Below, in pieces: positions 33,625-45,439 of a stretch of DNA of 64,000 nucleotides. A program made the translations under genes and the position numbers. The DNA comes from Cellulomonas sp. Leaf395. GTDB taxonomy: Bacteria; Actinomycetota; Actinomycetes; Actinomycetales; Cellulomonadaceae. The first letter of the stretch is position 1. Each line of letters begins with the position of its first letter. The stretch spans positions 397,687 to 461,686 of the forward strand of contig NZ_LMQI01000001.1 of NCBI RefSeq assembly GCF_001424125.1. The letters run 5' to 3'. A model generated the notes under the pieces. The model was not told the origin of the DNA and did no database searches. It was given only the letters and a program-made list of their open reading frames with translations.

Positions 33625-35040
33625 GTGACGATGACCACAGCAGCGAGAGTCGTCGGCATCACCGCGCTGGTCCTCGTGCTCGCGGGCGGGGCGTACGTGA
33701 CGGCGGACGCGTACGACGTCGCCCCCGGGATGGTCACGCTCGAGGAGCTGCCGCCGGACCCGCTGCCCTTCCCGACGGCCCCCGGCGCGGTCGAGCCGGT
33801 GGACACGGTCCCCGCGCTGGCCAACCTCGACCCGCAGGCGCCGGTCCCTGCGGCGGCGAACGTGCAGGCGCTGGTCGACGGGCTGGTCAAGGACCCGCGC
33901 ATGGGTGCCAGCGTCGGCGTGGTGGTCGCGGACCAGCTGACGGGTGACGTGCTCGGGGCACACCTGCCGGCGGACGGCCGCACCCCGGCGTCGACGGCGA
34001 AGCTGGTCACGGCCGTCGCCGCCCTGAGCACCCTCGGTCCGGACGTGACCTTGCCGACGAGCGTCGTGCGTGGCTCGGGCGCCAGCATCGTGCTCGTCGG
34101 CGGCGGCGACATGATGCTCGCCGCGGGCGCGGGCGACCCGACGGCGGTGGAGGGCCACGCCGGGCTGGCCGACCTGGCCGCGCAGGTGGCCAAGGAGCTG
34201 CAGCTCGAGGGCGTGACGACGGTGAGCCTCGGCTTCGACGACTTCCTGTTCTCCGGCCCGACGCTGAGCCCCACGTGGAACCTGGCCGACGTCGCGGCGG
34301 GGTTCGTCGCGCCGGTGACGGCGCTCGCCGTCGACACCGCGAAGATCCGCCCCGGCGAGTACCCGCCCAGGTACGCGGACCCGTCGCAAGCGGCCGCCAA
34401 CACGTTCGCGCAGCGGCTGACAGAGGCCGGGATCGCGGTCGACGGAACCCCGCGACGGACGGCGAAGCCGGACGGGCGGCAGATCGGCGTCGTGCAGTCC
34501 GCGACGCTCGACGGCATCGTGCACCACTTCCTGGACACGTCGGACAACGCGATCACCGAGGTGGTCAGCCGGCTGGTGGCGATCGACCAGGGGCTGCCGG
34601 CGTCGTTCGAGGGCGGGACGACGGCCGTCCTGCACGCGGTCGGCGTCGCCGGCGTCGACACCGCCGGCGCGCACCTGTCGGACGCGTCGGGTCTCGGGGC
34701 AGGTTCCGTCCTGCCGCCGGACCTCCTGCTCGGCCTGCTGCGGCTGGCCACGGACCCCGCCCACGGCGTGCTGCGGGACGTCGCGACGGGCATGCCCATC
34801 GCCGGACTGACGGGCACGCTGAGCGACCGCTACTCGCAGTCGCCGGCCCGTGGGCTCGTGCGCGCCAAGACCGGCAGCCTGCCGCACGTGACGTCGCTGG
34901 CCGGCACGGTGCTCGACGTCGACGCGCGTCAGCTGGTCTTCGTCGTGCTCGCGGACGCCACCCCCGACGGCGGCCAGTGGGGCCCCCGCGCGGCCATCGA
35001 CTCGTTCGTCACCGCGTTGTCCGGGTGCGGCTGCAGTTAG
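33625..35040 (+). CDS. dacB: D-alanyl-D-alanine carboxypeptidase/endopeptidase (PBP4 type)
   Basis: This 471-residue protein has an N-terminal signal or anchor helix ([19 protein letters not shown]). The penicillin-binding motifs are SxxK at S123 ([10 protein letters not shown]), SxN as SDNAITE and KTG in [11 protein letters not shown]. This is the class C low-molecular-weight PBP set, which trims or cleaves peptidoglycan cross-links. GTG 33625 or ATG 33631 may start it. TAGTCT near 33571 is a possible -10. Confidence 0.93.
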   Translation: MTMTTAARVVGITALVLVLAGGAYVTADAYDVAPGMVTLEELPPDPLPFPTAPGAVEPVDTVPALANLDPQAPVPAAANVQALVDGLVKDPRMGASVGVVVADQLTGDVLGAHLPADGRTPASTAKLVTAVAALSTLGPDVTLPTSVVRGSGASIVLVGGGDMMLAAGAGDPTAVEGHAGLADLAAQVAKELQLEGVTTVSLGFDDFLFSGPTLSPTWNLADVAAGFVAPVTALAVDTAKIRPGEYPPRYADPSQAAANTFAQRLTEAGIAVDGTPRRTAKPDGRQIGVVQSATLDGIVHHFLDTSDNAITEVVSRLVAIDQGLPASFEGGTTAVLHAVGVAGVDTAGAHLSDASGLGAGSVLPPDLLLGLLRLATDPAHGVLRDVATGMPIAGLTGTLSDRYSQSPARGLVRAKTGSLPHVTSLAGTVLDVDARQLVFVVLADATPDGGQWGPRAAIDSFVTALSGCGCS

Positions 35041-35043
35041 TTT
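35038..35043 (+). promoter_or_regulatory. -10 TAGTTT built on the dacB stop codon
   Basis: TAGTTT includes the dacB TAG and is 12 bp before the GTG of the DUF2342 gene, as expected for leaderless transcription. Confidence 0.55.
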
Positions 35044-35049
35044 GACCGG

Positions 35050-36105
35050 GTGGACACCACCCCCGAAGGACCTGTCGACTGGGAGCTCGCCACCCGGATC
35101 GCCGGCCGGCTGGCTGCGCCGGGACCGGTGGCGGACCGTGCAGAGCTGACCGCGCTCGTCGAGGAGCTGCGCGACGCCGCGGCCCGCGCGGCCGTGCACG
35201 CCTCGGCGATCACCGGCCTCGCGGCCGCGGACGGGACGGCGCCGGAGCAGGTGTCGACGGTCCTCGTGGTCGACCGGCCGCGCTGGGCGCAGGCGAACGC
35301 AGAAGTGTTCGCCGCGATGACCGGGCCGCTGGCGGGGGCGGCTCCGTCGGCCGCGGCCCGCTCTGCCGCGGCGGTGCAGGTCGGGAGCGTGCTGGCCCTG
35401 CTCGCCGGCAAGGTGCTCGGCCAGTTCGACCCGTTCACGTCGACCGACGGACGCGGCCGCCTGCTCCTCGTCGCGCCGAACGTCCTGCACCACGAGCGCC
35501 GGCTGAAGGTGGACCCGTCCGACTTCCGCCTCTGGGTGGCGCTGCACGAGCAGACCCACGCGCTGCAGTTCGCCGCGGCGCCATGGCTCGCGGACCACCT
35601 GCGCACGCGGGCCGCCGAGCTGCTGACGGACCTGGCTGCCGACAAGGCCCTCGTCCCGCGGGTGGGGGAGCTGCTGCAGGCGGTGGCGCGGGCCGTCACG
35701 GGCGGTGCCGACGACGGGGTGGGTGTGCTCGACCTGCTCTCGGCGCGGCAGCGGGTCGTGTTCGAGGAGGTCGGCGCCGTGATGGCGCTGCTCGAGGGCC
35801 ACGCGGACGTGGCGATGGACGAGGTGGGCCCCCGGGTGGTGCCGAGCGTGCGCAAGATCCGCAAGGCGTTCGAGGCGCGACGCGACGCGGCGTCGAGGTC
35901 TCGTGGGGTCGACCGGGTGCTGCGCCGGCTGCTCGGCCTCGACACGAAGCTGGCGCAGTACCGCGACGGTGCCGCGTTCGTCCGGGCCGTGCGCAAGGAC
36001 GTCGGGCTCGAGGGGCTGAACGCGGTGTGGTCGTCGGCCGACCACCTGCCGCTGCCCGAGGAGATCGTCGATCCGAGCGCCTGGGTGCGCAGAGTTCACG
36101 GGTGA
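35050..36105 (+). CDS. zinc-dependent metalloprotease-like protein (DUF2342)
   Basis: This 351-residue protein contains the HExxH motif HEQTH at 166-170 in [19 protein letters not shown], and a later [19 protein letters not shown]. Both are typical of the actinobacterial DUF2342 family. It has been annotated as F420-biosynthesis-associated, but the role is not established. It is conserved next to tilS and hpt in many actinobacteria, in line with the layout here. The GTG at 35050 is leaderless-spaced after TAGTTT. Confidence 0.88.
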   Translation: MDTTPEGPVDWELATRIAGRLAAPGPVADRAELTALVEELRDAAARAAVHASAITGLAAADGTAPEQVSTVLVVDRPRWAQANAEVFAAMTGPLAGAAPSAAARSAAAVQVGSVLALLAGKVLGQFDPFTSTDGRGRLLLVAPNVLHHERRLKVDPSDFRLWVALHEQTHALQFAAAPWLADHLRTRAAELLTDLAADKALVPRVGELLQAVARAVTGGADDGVGVLDLLSARQRVVFEEVGAVMALLEGHADVAMDEVGPRVVPSVRKIRKAFEARRDAASRSRGVDRVLRRLLGLDTKLAQYRDGAAFVRAVRKDVGLEGLNAVWSSADHLPLPEEIVDPSAWVRRVHG

Positions 36106-36109
36106 CCGC

Positions 36110-37102
36110 ATGAACGCTCCCGCCCGCGAGGTCGCGGCAGTGCGCTCGGCGGTGACCGCCACCGTCGCCGACCTGCCGGCGGACGCGCTGGTCCTCGTCG
36201 CGTGCTCGGGCGGTCCCGACTCGCTGGCGCTCGCGGCGGGGGCGGCGTTCGTCGCGCAGCGGTCCACGCGGACGGGGACGCCGTGGCGCGCGCACGCGGT
36301 CGTCGTCGACCACGGCCTGCAGGAGGGGTCGGCGCAGGTGGCCGACGACGCCGCGACGGTCTGCCGAGGTCTCGGGCTGCCGGCGGTGGTGGTCGCTGTG
36401 GAGGTGGACGGGCGCGGCGAGTCGGCTGCACGGGACGCCCGGTACGCGGCGCTGGACCAGGTCGCCGACGAGCTCGGCGCGGCGGTCGTGCTGCTCGGTC
36501 ACACGCTCGACGACCAGGCCGAGACGGTGCTCTTGGGGCTCGCGCGCGGGTCGGGTGCCCGGGCGCTCTCCGGCATGCCGGCGATCCGGGGTCGGTTCCG
36601 ACGGCCCCTGCTGGGTCTGCGCCGCGCCGACACGCTGGCCGCCTGCGCGGCGCTGCACCTGCGGCCCTGGCACGACCCGACGAACGACGGCTCGCACGCC
36701 GACGCATCGCTGCGCAGCCGGGTCCGCGATGACGCGCTGCCGACGCTGGAACGCGTCCTCGGGCCGGGGGTGGCCGAAGCGCTGGCCCGGTCCGCCGCGC
36801 AGCTGCGCGACGACGCGGACCTCCTCGACGCGCTGGCGGAGGACCTGCTGGCTGCCGCGCGAACGGCCGACGGCCTGGACGTCGACACGCTGCACACGGC
36901 CCCACCCGCCCTGCGCTCCCGCGCGCTGCGGTCGGCCGCGATCGCCGCCGGCTGCCCCGCCGGCTCCCTGCGCCGGACGCACGTCCTGGCGGTCGACGCC
37001 CTCGTCACGGACTGGCACGGGCAGGGTCCGGTCGCCCTCCCGGGCGGGGTCGCGGCCGTGCGGGCGTGTGGCAGGCTTGCCCTTGGCCCGGCCCCCGCCT
37101 AG
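36110..37102 (+). CDS. tilS: tRNA(Ile)-lysidine synthetase
   Basis: This 330-residue protein attaches lysine to C34 of tRNA-Ile (CAU), which makes it read AUA. The PP-loop SGGPDS is at 33-38, followed by [18 protein letters not shown] and [20 protein letters not shown]. It is somewhat short at the C-terminus relative to Gram-negative TilS, as is usual in actinobacteria. It starts 5 bp after the DUF2342 gene and is followed by hpt, the common order. Confidence 0.95.
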   Translation: MNAPAREVAAVRSAVTATVADLPADALVLVACSGGPDSLALAAGAAFVAQRSTRTGTPWRAHAVVVDHGLQEGSAQVADDAATVCRGLGLPAVVVAVEVDGRGESAARDARYAALDQVADELGAAVVLLGHTLDDQAETVLLGLARGSGARALSGMPAIRGRFRRPLLGLRRADTLAACAALHLRPWHDPTNDGSHADASLRSRVRDDALPTLERVLGPGVAEALARSAAQLRDDADLLDALAEDLLAAARTADGLDVDTLHTAPPALRSRALRSAAIAAGCPAGSLRRTHVLAVDALVTDWHGQGPVALPGGVAAVRACGRLALGPAPA

Positions 37103-37156
37103 CGGGAGGCACTGTGACTGGTGCAGTACGGGCGCTGATCAAGAGGAGCAACTGCG

Positions 37157-37711
37157 GTGGACCCTGCGGACATGGGCGACGACCTCGAGCGGGTGCTGCT
37201 CTCCGAGGAGCAGCTGCACCAGCGGCTCGACGAGATCGCGGCGCAGATCGACGCCGACTACGAGGGCAAGGACCTGCTCCTGGTGGGCGTCCTCAAGGGT
37301 GCGGTCATGGTGATGGCGGACCTCGCGCGCCGCCTGCACTCGTCGGTGCAGATGGACTGGATGGCGGTCTCGTCGTACGGCTCGGGCACCAAGTCGTCCG
37401 GCGTCGTGCGGATCCTCAAGGACCTCGACGCGGACCTCACCGGCCGCCACGTGCTCATCGTCGAGGACATCATCGACTCCGGTCTGACTTTGTCGTGGCT
37501 GCTGTCCAACCTGCGCTCCCGCGGCCCGGCTACGGTCGAGATCGCGACGATGCTGCGCAAGCCCGAGGCGTCCAAGGTCGACGTCGACGTCCGCTACGTG
37601 GGGTTCGACATCCCGAACGAGTTCGTCGTCGGCTACGGCCTGGACTACGCCGAGAAGTACCGGAACCTGCCGTTCGTGGGCACGCTCGCCCCGCACGTCT
37701 ACGGCGCCTGA
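37157..37711 (+). CDS. hpt: hypoxanthine phosphoribosyltransferase
   Basis: This 184-residue purine salvage enzyme makes IMP or GMP from hypoxanthine or guanine and PRPP. The PRPP-binding motif is [37 protein letters not shown] and a late [17 protein letters not shown] are standard. GTG 37157 is supported by AGGAG upstream. In-frame ATG 37172 would start at MGDDLERVL. Confidence 0.95.
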   Translation: MDPADMGDDLERVLLSEEQLHQRLDEIAAQIDADYEGKDLLLVGVLKGAVMVMADLARRLHSSVQMDWMAVSSYGSGTKSSGVVRILKDLDADLTGRHVLIVEDIIDSGLTLSWLLSNLRSRGPATVEIATMLRKPEASKVDVDVRYVGFDIPNEFVVGYGLDYAEKYRNLPFVGTLAPHVYGA

Positions 37712-37816
37712 GCGGTCTCCCTACCGGAGTGCGCCCTCGGTGAACACGGTCCAGATCCCTCAGGAACTCCGTGTAACTTCGAGGCCACCAGTCCCGCGAG
37801 CGGAGGTTGAGGGGCT

Positions 37817-39859
<2,043 letters not shown>

Positions 39860-39867
39860 GGGAGCAC

Positions 39868-40506
39868 GTGGACGCAGCTGCGCAGGGCAACGGAGTCCCG
39901 ACCGGCATCGGACCGGTGACGTTCACCGGTGCAGCCGTGGGCCAGTACGACCAGGACCGCGTCGAGGCCGCCATCCGGGAGCTGCTCCTCGCGGTGGGGG
40001 AGAACCCCGACCGCGAAGGGCTGCGGGAGACCCCGGCGCGGGTCGCCCGGGCCTACCGGGAGATCTTCGCGGGCCTCTACCAGGAGCCCGGCGACGTCCT
40101 GACCACCACGTTCGACATCGGCCACGAAGAGATGGTGCTGGTCAAGGACATCGAGGTGTACTCCACCTGCGAGCACCACCTAGTGCCCTTCCACGGCGTC
40201 GCGCACGTCGGCTACATCCCCGGCACGGACGGTCGCATCACGGGTCTGAGCAAGCTGGCCCGGCTGGTCGACGTGTACGCGCGCCGGCCCCAGGTGCAGG
40301 AGCGGCTGACGTCGCAGATCGCCGACGCGCTCGTCGCCGAGCTGGAGCCGCGCGGTGTGCTGGTCGTCGTCGAGTGCGAGCACCTGTGCATGTCGATGCG
40401 CGGCGTCCGCAAGCCCGGGTCGCGCACGGTGACCTCCGCGGTCCGGGGGCAGATGCGCGACGTCGCCACGCGAGCCGAGGCCATGAGCCTCGTGCTCGGG
40501 CACTGA
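39868..40506 (+). CDS. folE: GTP cyclohydrolase I
   Basis: This 212-residue enzyme makes dihydroneopterin triphosphate from GTP, the first step of folate synthesis. [20 protein letters not shown] and [17 protein letters not shown] carry the zinc-binding Cys and His residues. The GTG start has GGGGAG upstream, 8 bp after ftsH, so it is probably cotranscribed with ftsH. Confidence 0.96.
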   Translation: MDAAAQGNGVPTGIGPVTFTGAAVGQYDQDRVEAAIRELLLAVGENPDREGLRETPARVARAYREIFAGLYQEPGDVLTTTFDIGHEEMVLVKDIEVYSTCEHHLVPFHGVAHVGYIPGTDGRITGLSKLARLVDVYARRPQVQERLTSQIADALVAELEPRGVLVVVECEHLCMSMRGVRKPGSRTVTSAVRGQMRDVATRAEAMSLVLGH

Positions 40507-40526
40507 TCGACCGACGCGTCGGCCCC

Positions 40527-40532
40527 TAGGCT
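40527..40532 (+). promoter_or_regulatory. -10 TAGGCT of leaderless folP
   Basis: TAGGCT lies 12 bp before the folP GTG at 40539, so folP and the genes after it may have their own leaderless promoter in addition to read-through from ftsH-folE. Confidence 0.5.
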
Positions 40533-40538
40533 CACACC

Positions 40539-41483
40539 GTGACTGGTCCCGGCACCTCCGCCCGTCCGGCACCGCTGTCCGAGCGGTTGCACGCTCTGCG
40601 TCGCACTCTCGTCATGGGCGTCGTCAACGTCACCCCGGACTCCTTCTCGGACGGTGGCCGCTGGTTCACGCCCGGCGCGGCGGTGGCGCACGGCCTGGAG
40701 CTGGTCGAGCAGGGGGCGGACCTGCTGGACGTCGGCGGGGAGTCGACCCGGCCGGGCGCGCGCCGGGTGGCCGTCGACGACGAGCTGGCCCGGGTGCTCC
40801 CCGTGATCGAGCAGCTGGTGCGGCACGGGGCGACCGTGAGCATCGACACGACGCGCGCGGTGGTCGCGCAGGCGGCCGTCGAGCGCGGTGCCTCGCTCAT
40901 CAACGACGTGTCCGGCGGACTGGCCGACGACGAGATGTACGGCGTCGTGGCCCGGACGGGCGCGGTGTACGTCGCCATGCACTGGCGCGGGCACGCCGAC
41001 GTGATGGACGACCTCGACGACTACGACGACGTCGTGACCGACGTGCGGCGCGAGCTCGCGGTGCGTGTCGCTGCGCTGCGTGCGGCCGGGGTGCGGGACG
41101 AGCAGGTGGTGCTCGACCCCGGTCTGGGCTTCGCGAAGGCGGGGAGCAGCAACTGGCCGCTGCTCGCGCGGCTGCCGGAGCTGGTGGCGGACGGGTTCCC
41201 CGTGCTGGTCGGTGCCAGCCGCAAGCGGTTCCTCGGGCACCTGCTGGCGGGCCCGGACGGCGAGCCGGCACCACCGCTCGCACGGGACCGGGCGACCGCC
41301 GCGGTGTCTGCGCTGGCGGCGGCCGCCGGAGCCTGGTGCGTGCGGGTGCACGAGGTGGCAGGCTCGGCCGACGCGGTGCGAGTCGCCGCCGCGTGGCAGC
41401 AGGGGCAGAGCGCGGACGGGTCGGAGACCGACGACGAGCTGGCAGTGGACGAGGACGCGAGAACCGGAGGGAGCACGCGGTGA
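40539..41483 (+). CDS. folP: dihydropteroate synthase
   Basis: This 314-residue TIM-barrel enzyme joins pterin pyrophosphate to p-aminobenzoate. MGVVNVTPDSFSDGG, LLDVGGESTRPGA and VLDPGLGFAKAGSSNWPLL are the pterin-binding signatures. The C-terminal tail of about 25 residues is acidic and extra. Its TGA overlaps the GTG of folBK. Confidence 0.96.
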   Translation: MTGPGTSARPAPLSERLHALRRTLVMGVVNVTPDSFSDGGRWFTPGAAVAHGLELVEQGADLLDVGGESTRPGARRVAVDDELARVLPVIEQLVRHGATVSIDTTRAVVAQAAVERGASLINDVSGGLADDEMYGVVARTGAVYVAMHWRGHADVMDDLDDYDDVVTDVRRELAVRVAALRAAGVRDEQVVLDPGLGFAKAGSSNWPLLARLPELVADGFPVLVGASRKRFLGHLLAGPDGEPAPPLARDRATAAVSALAAAAGAWCVRVHEVAGSADAVRVAAAWQQGQSADGSETDDELAVDEDARTGGSTR

Positions 41484-42748
41484 CCATGCACGACGAGAGC
41501 CGACAGGACGCGCTGGACACCAGCGGGCGCCGGCTCGACCAGATCAGGCTGTCGGGCATCACAGCCTTCGGCTACCACGGCGTGTTCGAGCACGAGCGGC
41601 GTGAGGGCCAGACGTTCGTCGCGGACGTCGTCGTCCACCTCGACACGCGCCGGGCAGCCGCGCGCGACGACCTGGCCCACACCCTGAACTACGGCGAGCT
41701 CGCGGAGAAGGTCGCGGCGGTCCTCGCGGGCGAGCCCGTCGACCTGATCGAGACGGTCGCGGAGCGCATCGCGGCGACCGTCCTGGCGTCGGGCGTCGTG
41801 CAGGCGGTCGACGTGGCCGTGCACAAGCCGAACGCACCCATCCAGGTGCCGTTCGACGACGTGGTCGTCGCCATCCACCGTGACCGCACCAAGCTGCCGG
41901 CCGCGGAGCCGTACGTCGCTCGCGCGGTCGCGGAGGCCGCCCCGGTGTCGCGCCCGCTGCCGACGGCGACGGCGGCGTTCCCGGTGACCCCGGCACCCGG
42001 GGCGCCGGTGCTCGCGGCCGGCACCTGGGGCGAGTCGGTCGCCCCCGCGCCGGGTGCGTTCTCGGCAGGGCCGGACAGCCCGTCGACCGAGCTCGAGCCG
42101 ATCCAGCCGGGTGCGGCGGTCGTCGTCGGCGAGCTGGTCACGGACGCCCTCGACCAGGAGCCCGACGGGCCGGTCGAGGTGGTGCTGGCCCTGGGCGCCA
42201 ACCTGGGGCCGGCGCAGGACACCCTCCGCGAGGCCGTGACCGAGCTGGCCCGGACCCCGGGGATCCAGGTGCGTGACGTCTCGGCGCTGGCGCGCACGTC
42301 CGCGGTGGGTGGGCCCGAGCAGTCCGACTACCTCAACGCGGTGGTCCTGGCACAGACGACGCTCGCCCCGCGGGCTCTGCTGCGGACCGTGCAGGCGATC
42401 GAGCAGGCGCACGGGCGTGAGCGGCACGAGCGGTGGGGTCCTCGCACGCTGGACATCGACATCGTGCTGTACGGCTCGGTGCTCGCCGTGACGGACGACC
42501 TCGAGCTCCCGCACCCGCGAGCGCACGAGCGCGCGTTCGTGCTGCAGCCGTGGGCACAGGTCGAGCCGGACGCGGTGCTGCCGGGGCTGGGCGGGGGACC
42601 GGTCGGTGCCCTGGCCGCGACCGCACCCGACCGCGACGGCGTGCGCTGGCTGGCGCTCGACTGGCTCACCACCCCGATCCACGCGGTCAGCGGTGACACC
42701 GGCGCCGTGCCGGCCGGGCAGGCGGGTCCGGAGGCCCAGGACACGTGA
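41480..42748 (+). CDS. folB-folK: fused dihydroneopterin aldolase / HPPK
   Basis: This 422-residue protein joins two enzymes. FolB (residues about 12-130) has LSGITAFGYHGVFEHERREG and LIETVAERIAATVL. FolK (about 230-400) has VLALGANLGPAQDTL, ERWGPRTLDIDIVLYG and LPHPRAHERAFVLQPW. The linker of about 90 residues is Pro/Ala-rich. The two catalyse consecutive steps, aldolase then pyrophosphokinase, so fusion could channel product. The GTG overlaps the folP stop as GTGA. Confidence 0.95.
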   Translation: MTMHDESRQDALDTSGRRLDQIRLSGITAFGYHGVFEHERREGQTFVADVVVHLDTRRAAARDDLAHTLNYGELAEKVAAVLAGEPVDLIETVAERIAATVLASGVVQAVDVAVHKPNAPIQVPFDDVVVAIHRDRTKLPAAEPYVARAVAEAAPVSRPLPTATAAFPVTPAPGAPVLAAGTWGESVAPAPGAFSAGPDSPSTELEPIQPGAAVVVGELVTDALDQEPDGPVEVVLALGANLGPAQDTLREAVTELARTPGIQVRDVSALARTSAVGGPEQSDYLNAVVLAQTTLAPRALLRTVQAIEQAHGRERHERWGPRTLDIDIVLYGSVLAVTDDLELPHPRAHERAFVLQPWAQVEPDAVLPGLGGGPVGALAATAPDRDGVRWLALDWLTTPIHAVSGDTGAVPAGQAGPEAQDT

Positions 42749-43239
42749 TGCACCGGACGCGCTGGCAGACGCTCCTGCTGGTCACGGCGGTCGCGGCCGC
42801 CGTCACGTGGATCGTGCTCGGAGCTGTCGCCGACCGCGGCGGGATGCCCCCGTCGGTGCCGCCCCTGGTGGTCGCCGTCGAGCTGCTCATCGCCGGGGTC
42901 GTGTTCTCCATGGGGTGGGCCGTCCGGCAGTTCCTGCGCGGCAAGCGGCCGCTGCTGAACCCGATCCGGGCGGCGCGGACCGCGGTGCTGGCGAAGGCGT
43001 CCTGCTACACCGGCGCGCTCCTCGCCGGGTGGTACGGCGGCCAGGTGCTGGCTCTGGTCACCGACCTGAGCGTGCCGGGGAACGGGTCGCGCGCGATCGC
43101 CGCCGGCATCGCGACGGCCGGCGCCGTGGTGCTCGCCGTCGTCGGTCTGGTCGTCGAGTGGTTCTGCCGGGTGCCTCCGCCCGAGGCCGGGTCCGAGGCG
43201 GCGCGCGAGCGCCCGGCGGCGGATCCGAGCGCTCCCTGA
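42745..43239 (+). CDS. DUF3180 membrane protein
   Basis: This 164-residue protein has four transmembrane segments: TLLLVTAVAAAVTWIVLGAV, VPPLVVAVELLIAGVVFSMG, a helix near CYTGALLAGWYGGQVLALV, and AGIATAGAVVLAVVGLVVEW. DUF3180 proteins occur after folK in many actinobacteria. No activity is known. The GTG overlaps the folBK stop as GTGA. Confidence 0.88.
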   Translation: MMHRTRWQTLLLVTAVAAAVTWIVLGAVADRGGMPPSVPPLVVAVELLIAGVVFSMGWAVRQFLRGKRPLLNPIRAARTAVLAKASCYTGALLAGWYGGQVLALVTDLSVPGNGSRAIAAGIATAGAVVLAVVGLVVEWFCRVPPPEAGSEAARERPAADPSAP

Positions 43240-43259
43240 GCGGGTGGAAGGATGACCCC

Positions 43260-43769
43260 ATGACCTCCGACGCCGTCCCCGGCTCCCGCGAGCCGTTCGA
43301 CCCGACCGACGTCACGTGGACGCCGGTGTCGAGCCGGCTCGTCGGGGCGCGCCTGACGGTCACGGCCATCGTGCTCGGGCCGGTCCTCGCGCTGCTGGTG
43401 GTCATGGCGGTCGTCGTCGGTGAGCCCTGGGTCTGGGTGTTCCCTGCCCTGGTGGCGCTGCTCGTCGGGTGGATCGTGTGGCTGGTGCCGCGACAGGTGC
43501 GCGCCATGGCGTACGCGGAGCGCGCCGACGACCTGCTGGTGCGGCGGGGCATCATGTTCCGCTCGCTCGTCGTGGTCCCGTACGGCCGCATGCAGTACGT
43601 GGACGTCAACGCGGGGCCGCTGGCGCGCAAGTTCGGGATCGCGTCCGTCCAGCTGCACACGGCGTCGCCCGCCACGAGCGCGTCGATCGACGGCCTCCCG
43701 CCGCACGAGGCCGCGCGCCTGCGCGACCGGATGGCCTCCCGCGGCGAGGCGCGGCTGGCGGGGCTGTGA
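43260..43769 (+). CDS. PH (bacterial PH2/YdbS-like) domain membrane protein
   Basis: This 169-residue protein has two transmembrane helices followed by a bacterial PH domain with RADDLLVRRGIMFRSLVVVP and YGRMQYVDVNAGPLARKFGI. It is the YdbS-like short partner of the long PH protein encoded next, with which it overlaps by 4 bp. In Bacillus such pairs are linked to envelope stress or toxin tolerance; here the role is unknown. Confidence 0.88.
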   Translation: MTSDAVPGSREPFDPTDVTWTPVSSRLVGARLTVTAIVLGPVLALLVVMAVVVGEPWVWVFPALVALLVGWIVWLVPRQVRAMAYAERADDLLVRRGIMFRSLVVVPYGRMQYVDVNAGPLARKFGIASVQLHTASPATSASIDGLPPHEAARLRDRMASRGEARLAGL

Positions 43770-45439
43770 CCAGCGTGCCCGGCACACCCAGCGCGCCCGG
43801 TACACCCAGCACGCCGAGCGCTTCCGATGTCGAGAGCGTGAGCGACGAGGACGTCACCGGCTGGCGGCGGATGCACCCGGTCACCCCGGCGCTCAAGGGC
43901 TGGAAGGTCCTGGTCGCGGTGCTGGCCATCGGGTGGTTCCAGGTGGGCGAGAACATCGAGCAGGCCATCGACCTCCTGCACGGGACGGCGTTCCTCGCGC
44001 TCATCGGCGGCATCCTGCTGATCGGGCTCATCGGCTTCGGGTACTCGGCCGTCGCGTGGCGGGTGACCCGGTTCGCGGTCACCGACGAGGCCGTGCACCT
44101 GCGCACCGGCATCCTCTTCCGGCAGCAGCGTCAGGCGCGGTTGGACCGGTTGCAGGCCGTCGACGTGGTGCAGCCCCTGCTGGCCCGGCTGGTCGGTCTG
44201 GCCGAGCTCAAGCTGGAGGTGGCCGGGGGCAGCGGCTCGGCCGTGTCGCTGGCGTTCCTGCGCGAGGCGGAGGCGGAGGCCCTGCGCGCCGAGCTGCTCG
44301 CTCTCGCAGCCGGTCTGCAGCGACCAGGTCCGCGACCGGGAGCCGCGGCGGTGGCGACGCCGGTCGACGCGACCGCGACGCAGCCGGCTCCCGTGCCGTT
44401 CGAGGTCGCTCCCGAGCGTCAGGTCTACGAGCTGCCGATGGGTCGACTGGTGAGCGCCACGCTGCGCTCCGGTGCCGTGCCGATGATGCTGCTGCTGATC
44501 GCGGGCGCGATCACGCTGGCCATCGTGTCCCGAGACATCAGCGCCGCGTTCGTGCTGCTCGCGCCCCTGTTCGCCGGCGTCACGTTCGTGTGGAGCCGGA
44601 TCAACCAGGGCGCCAACTTCCGCGCCGCGATCTCGCCCGACGGCATCCGGCTGCGGCACGGGCTGACGGAGTCGCGCGCGCAGACCGTGCCGCCCGGGCG
44701 GGTGCAGGCCATCCGGCTGCGGCAGGGTCCGCTGTGGCGCGGCCCGGACTGGTGGCGCGTCGAGATCAACGTCGCCGGCTACGGCCAGGGCGACCAGCAG
44801 CAGCGCGACACGGTGCTGCACCCGGTGGCGACGCGCGGCGAGGCGATGACGGCGCTCTGGCTGGTGCTTCCGGACCTGGGCGTGCAGGACCCGGCGGCGC
44901 TCGTCGAGGCCGCGCTGACCGGGATGGACGACGACGGTGGGTTCACCCCGGCCCCGCGCCGGGCCCGCTGGGTGGATCCCGTGGGCTGGCGGCGGCACGG
45001 GGTGCGGGTGACCGAGCGGGCGCTGGTGACGCGGTCGGGTCGGATCTGGCGAAGCGTCGACGTGGTGCCGCACGAGCGCACGCAGTCCCTCGGGCTCGCG
45101 CAGGGTCCCGTCCAGCGTCGGCTCGGGCTGGCGTCGTTCGTCCTGCACACCACGCCCGGCCCGGTCTCCCCGCGGGTCCACCACCTCGATGCGGGCGTCG
45201 CCGGGGCGCTGCTCGACGAGCAGGCCGAGCGAGCCCGCTCCGCGCGGGCGTCCGCGACGCCGGAGCAGTGGATGCGCGCGGTCGGCGCACCGACCCTCGA
45301 CGCCCCGGACCCGGTGGCCACGACGGTCCCCGCGACGGACGCCCCGCGCCCGGAGCCGACGACGGGACCGACGACGCCGGAGTGGGCGTCCGAACCCACC
45401 GCGCACCCGACCCCGCCGACCGCCGGAGCAGGCGCGTGA
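43766..45439 (+). CDS. large PH-domain (YdbT-like) membrane protein
   Basis: This 557-residue protein contains repeated bacterial PH (bPH2) units and about four transmembrane helices. FAVTDEAVHLRTGILFRQQR and RLDRLQAVDVVQPLLARL mark the first unit, and AISPDGIRLRHGLTESRAQT the second; a third follows near RALVTRSGRIWRSVDVVP. The C-terminus is a low-complexity Pro/Thr tail. It forms a pair with the preceding short PH protein. Confidence 0.87.
   Translation: MTSVPGTPSAPGTPSTPSASDVESVSDEDVTGWRRMHPVTPALKGWKVLVAVLAIGWFQVGENIEQAIDLLHGTAFLALIGGILLIGLIGFGYSAVAWRVTRFAVTDEAVHLRTGILFRQQRQARLDRLQAVDVVQPLLARLVGLAELKLEVAGGSGSAVSLAFLREAEAEALRAELLALAAGLQRPGPRPGAAAVATPVDATATQPAPVPFEVAPERQVYELPMGRLVSATLRSGAVPMMLLLIAGAITLAIVSRDISAAFVLLAPLFAGVTFVWSRINQGANFRAAISPDGIRLRHGLTESRAQTVPPGRVQAIRLRQGPLWRGPDWWRVEINVAGYGQGDQQQRDTVLHPVATRGEAMTALWLVLPDLGVQDPAALVEAALTGMDDDGGFTPAPRRARWVDPVGWRRHGVRVTERALVTRSGRIWRSVDVVPHERTQSLGLAQGPVQRRLGLASFVLHTTPGPVSPRVHHLDAGVAGALLDEQAERARSARASATPEQWMRAVGAPTLDAPDPVATTVPATDAPRPEPTTGPTTPEWASEPTAHPTPPTAGAGA

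Noticed and set aside
32842..36267. 1100-residue open frame on the minus strand across ppa, dacB and DUF2342
   Set aside because: It is antisense to three well-supported genes and its translation has no family features.
37739..37745. Single GGTGAAC before ftsH as a PHO box
   Set aside because: There is no second unit at 11 or 22 bp, so it is not supported.
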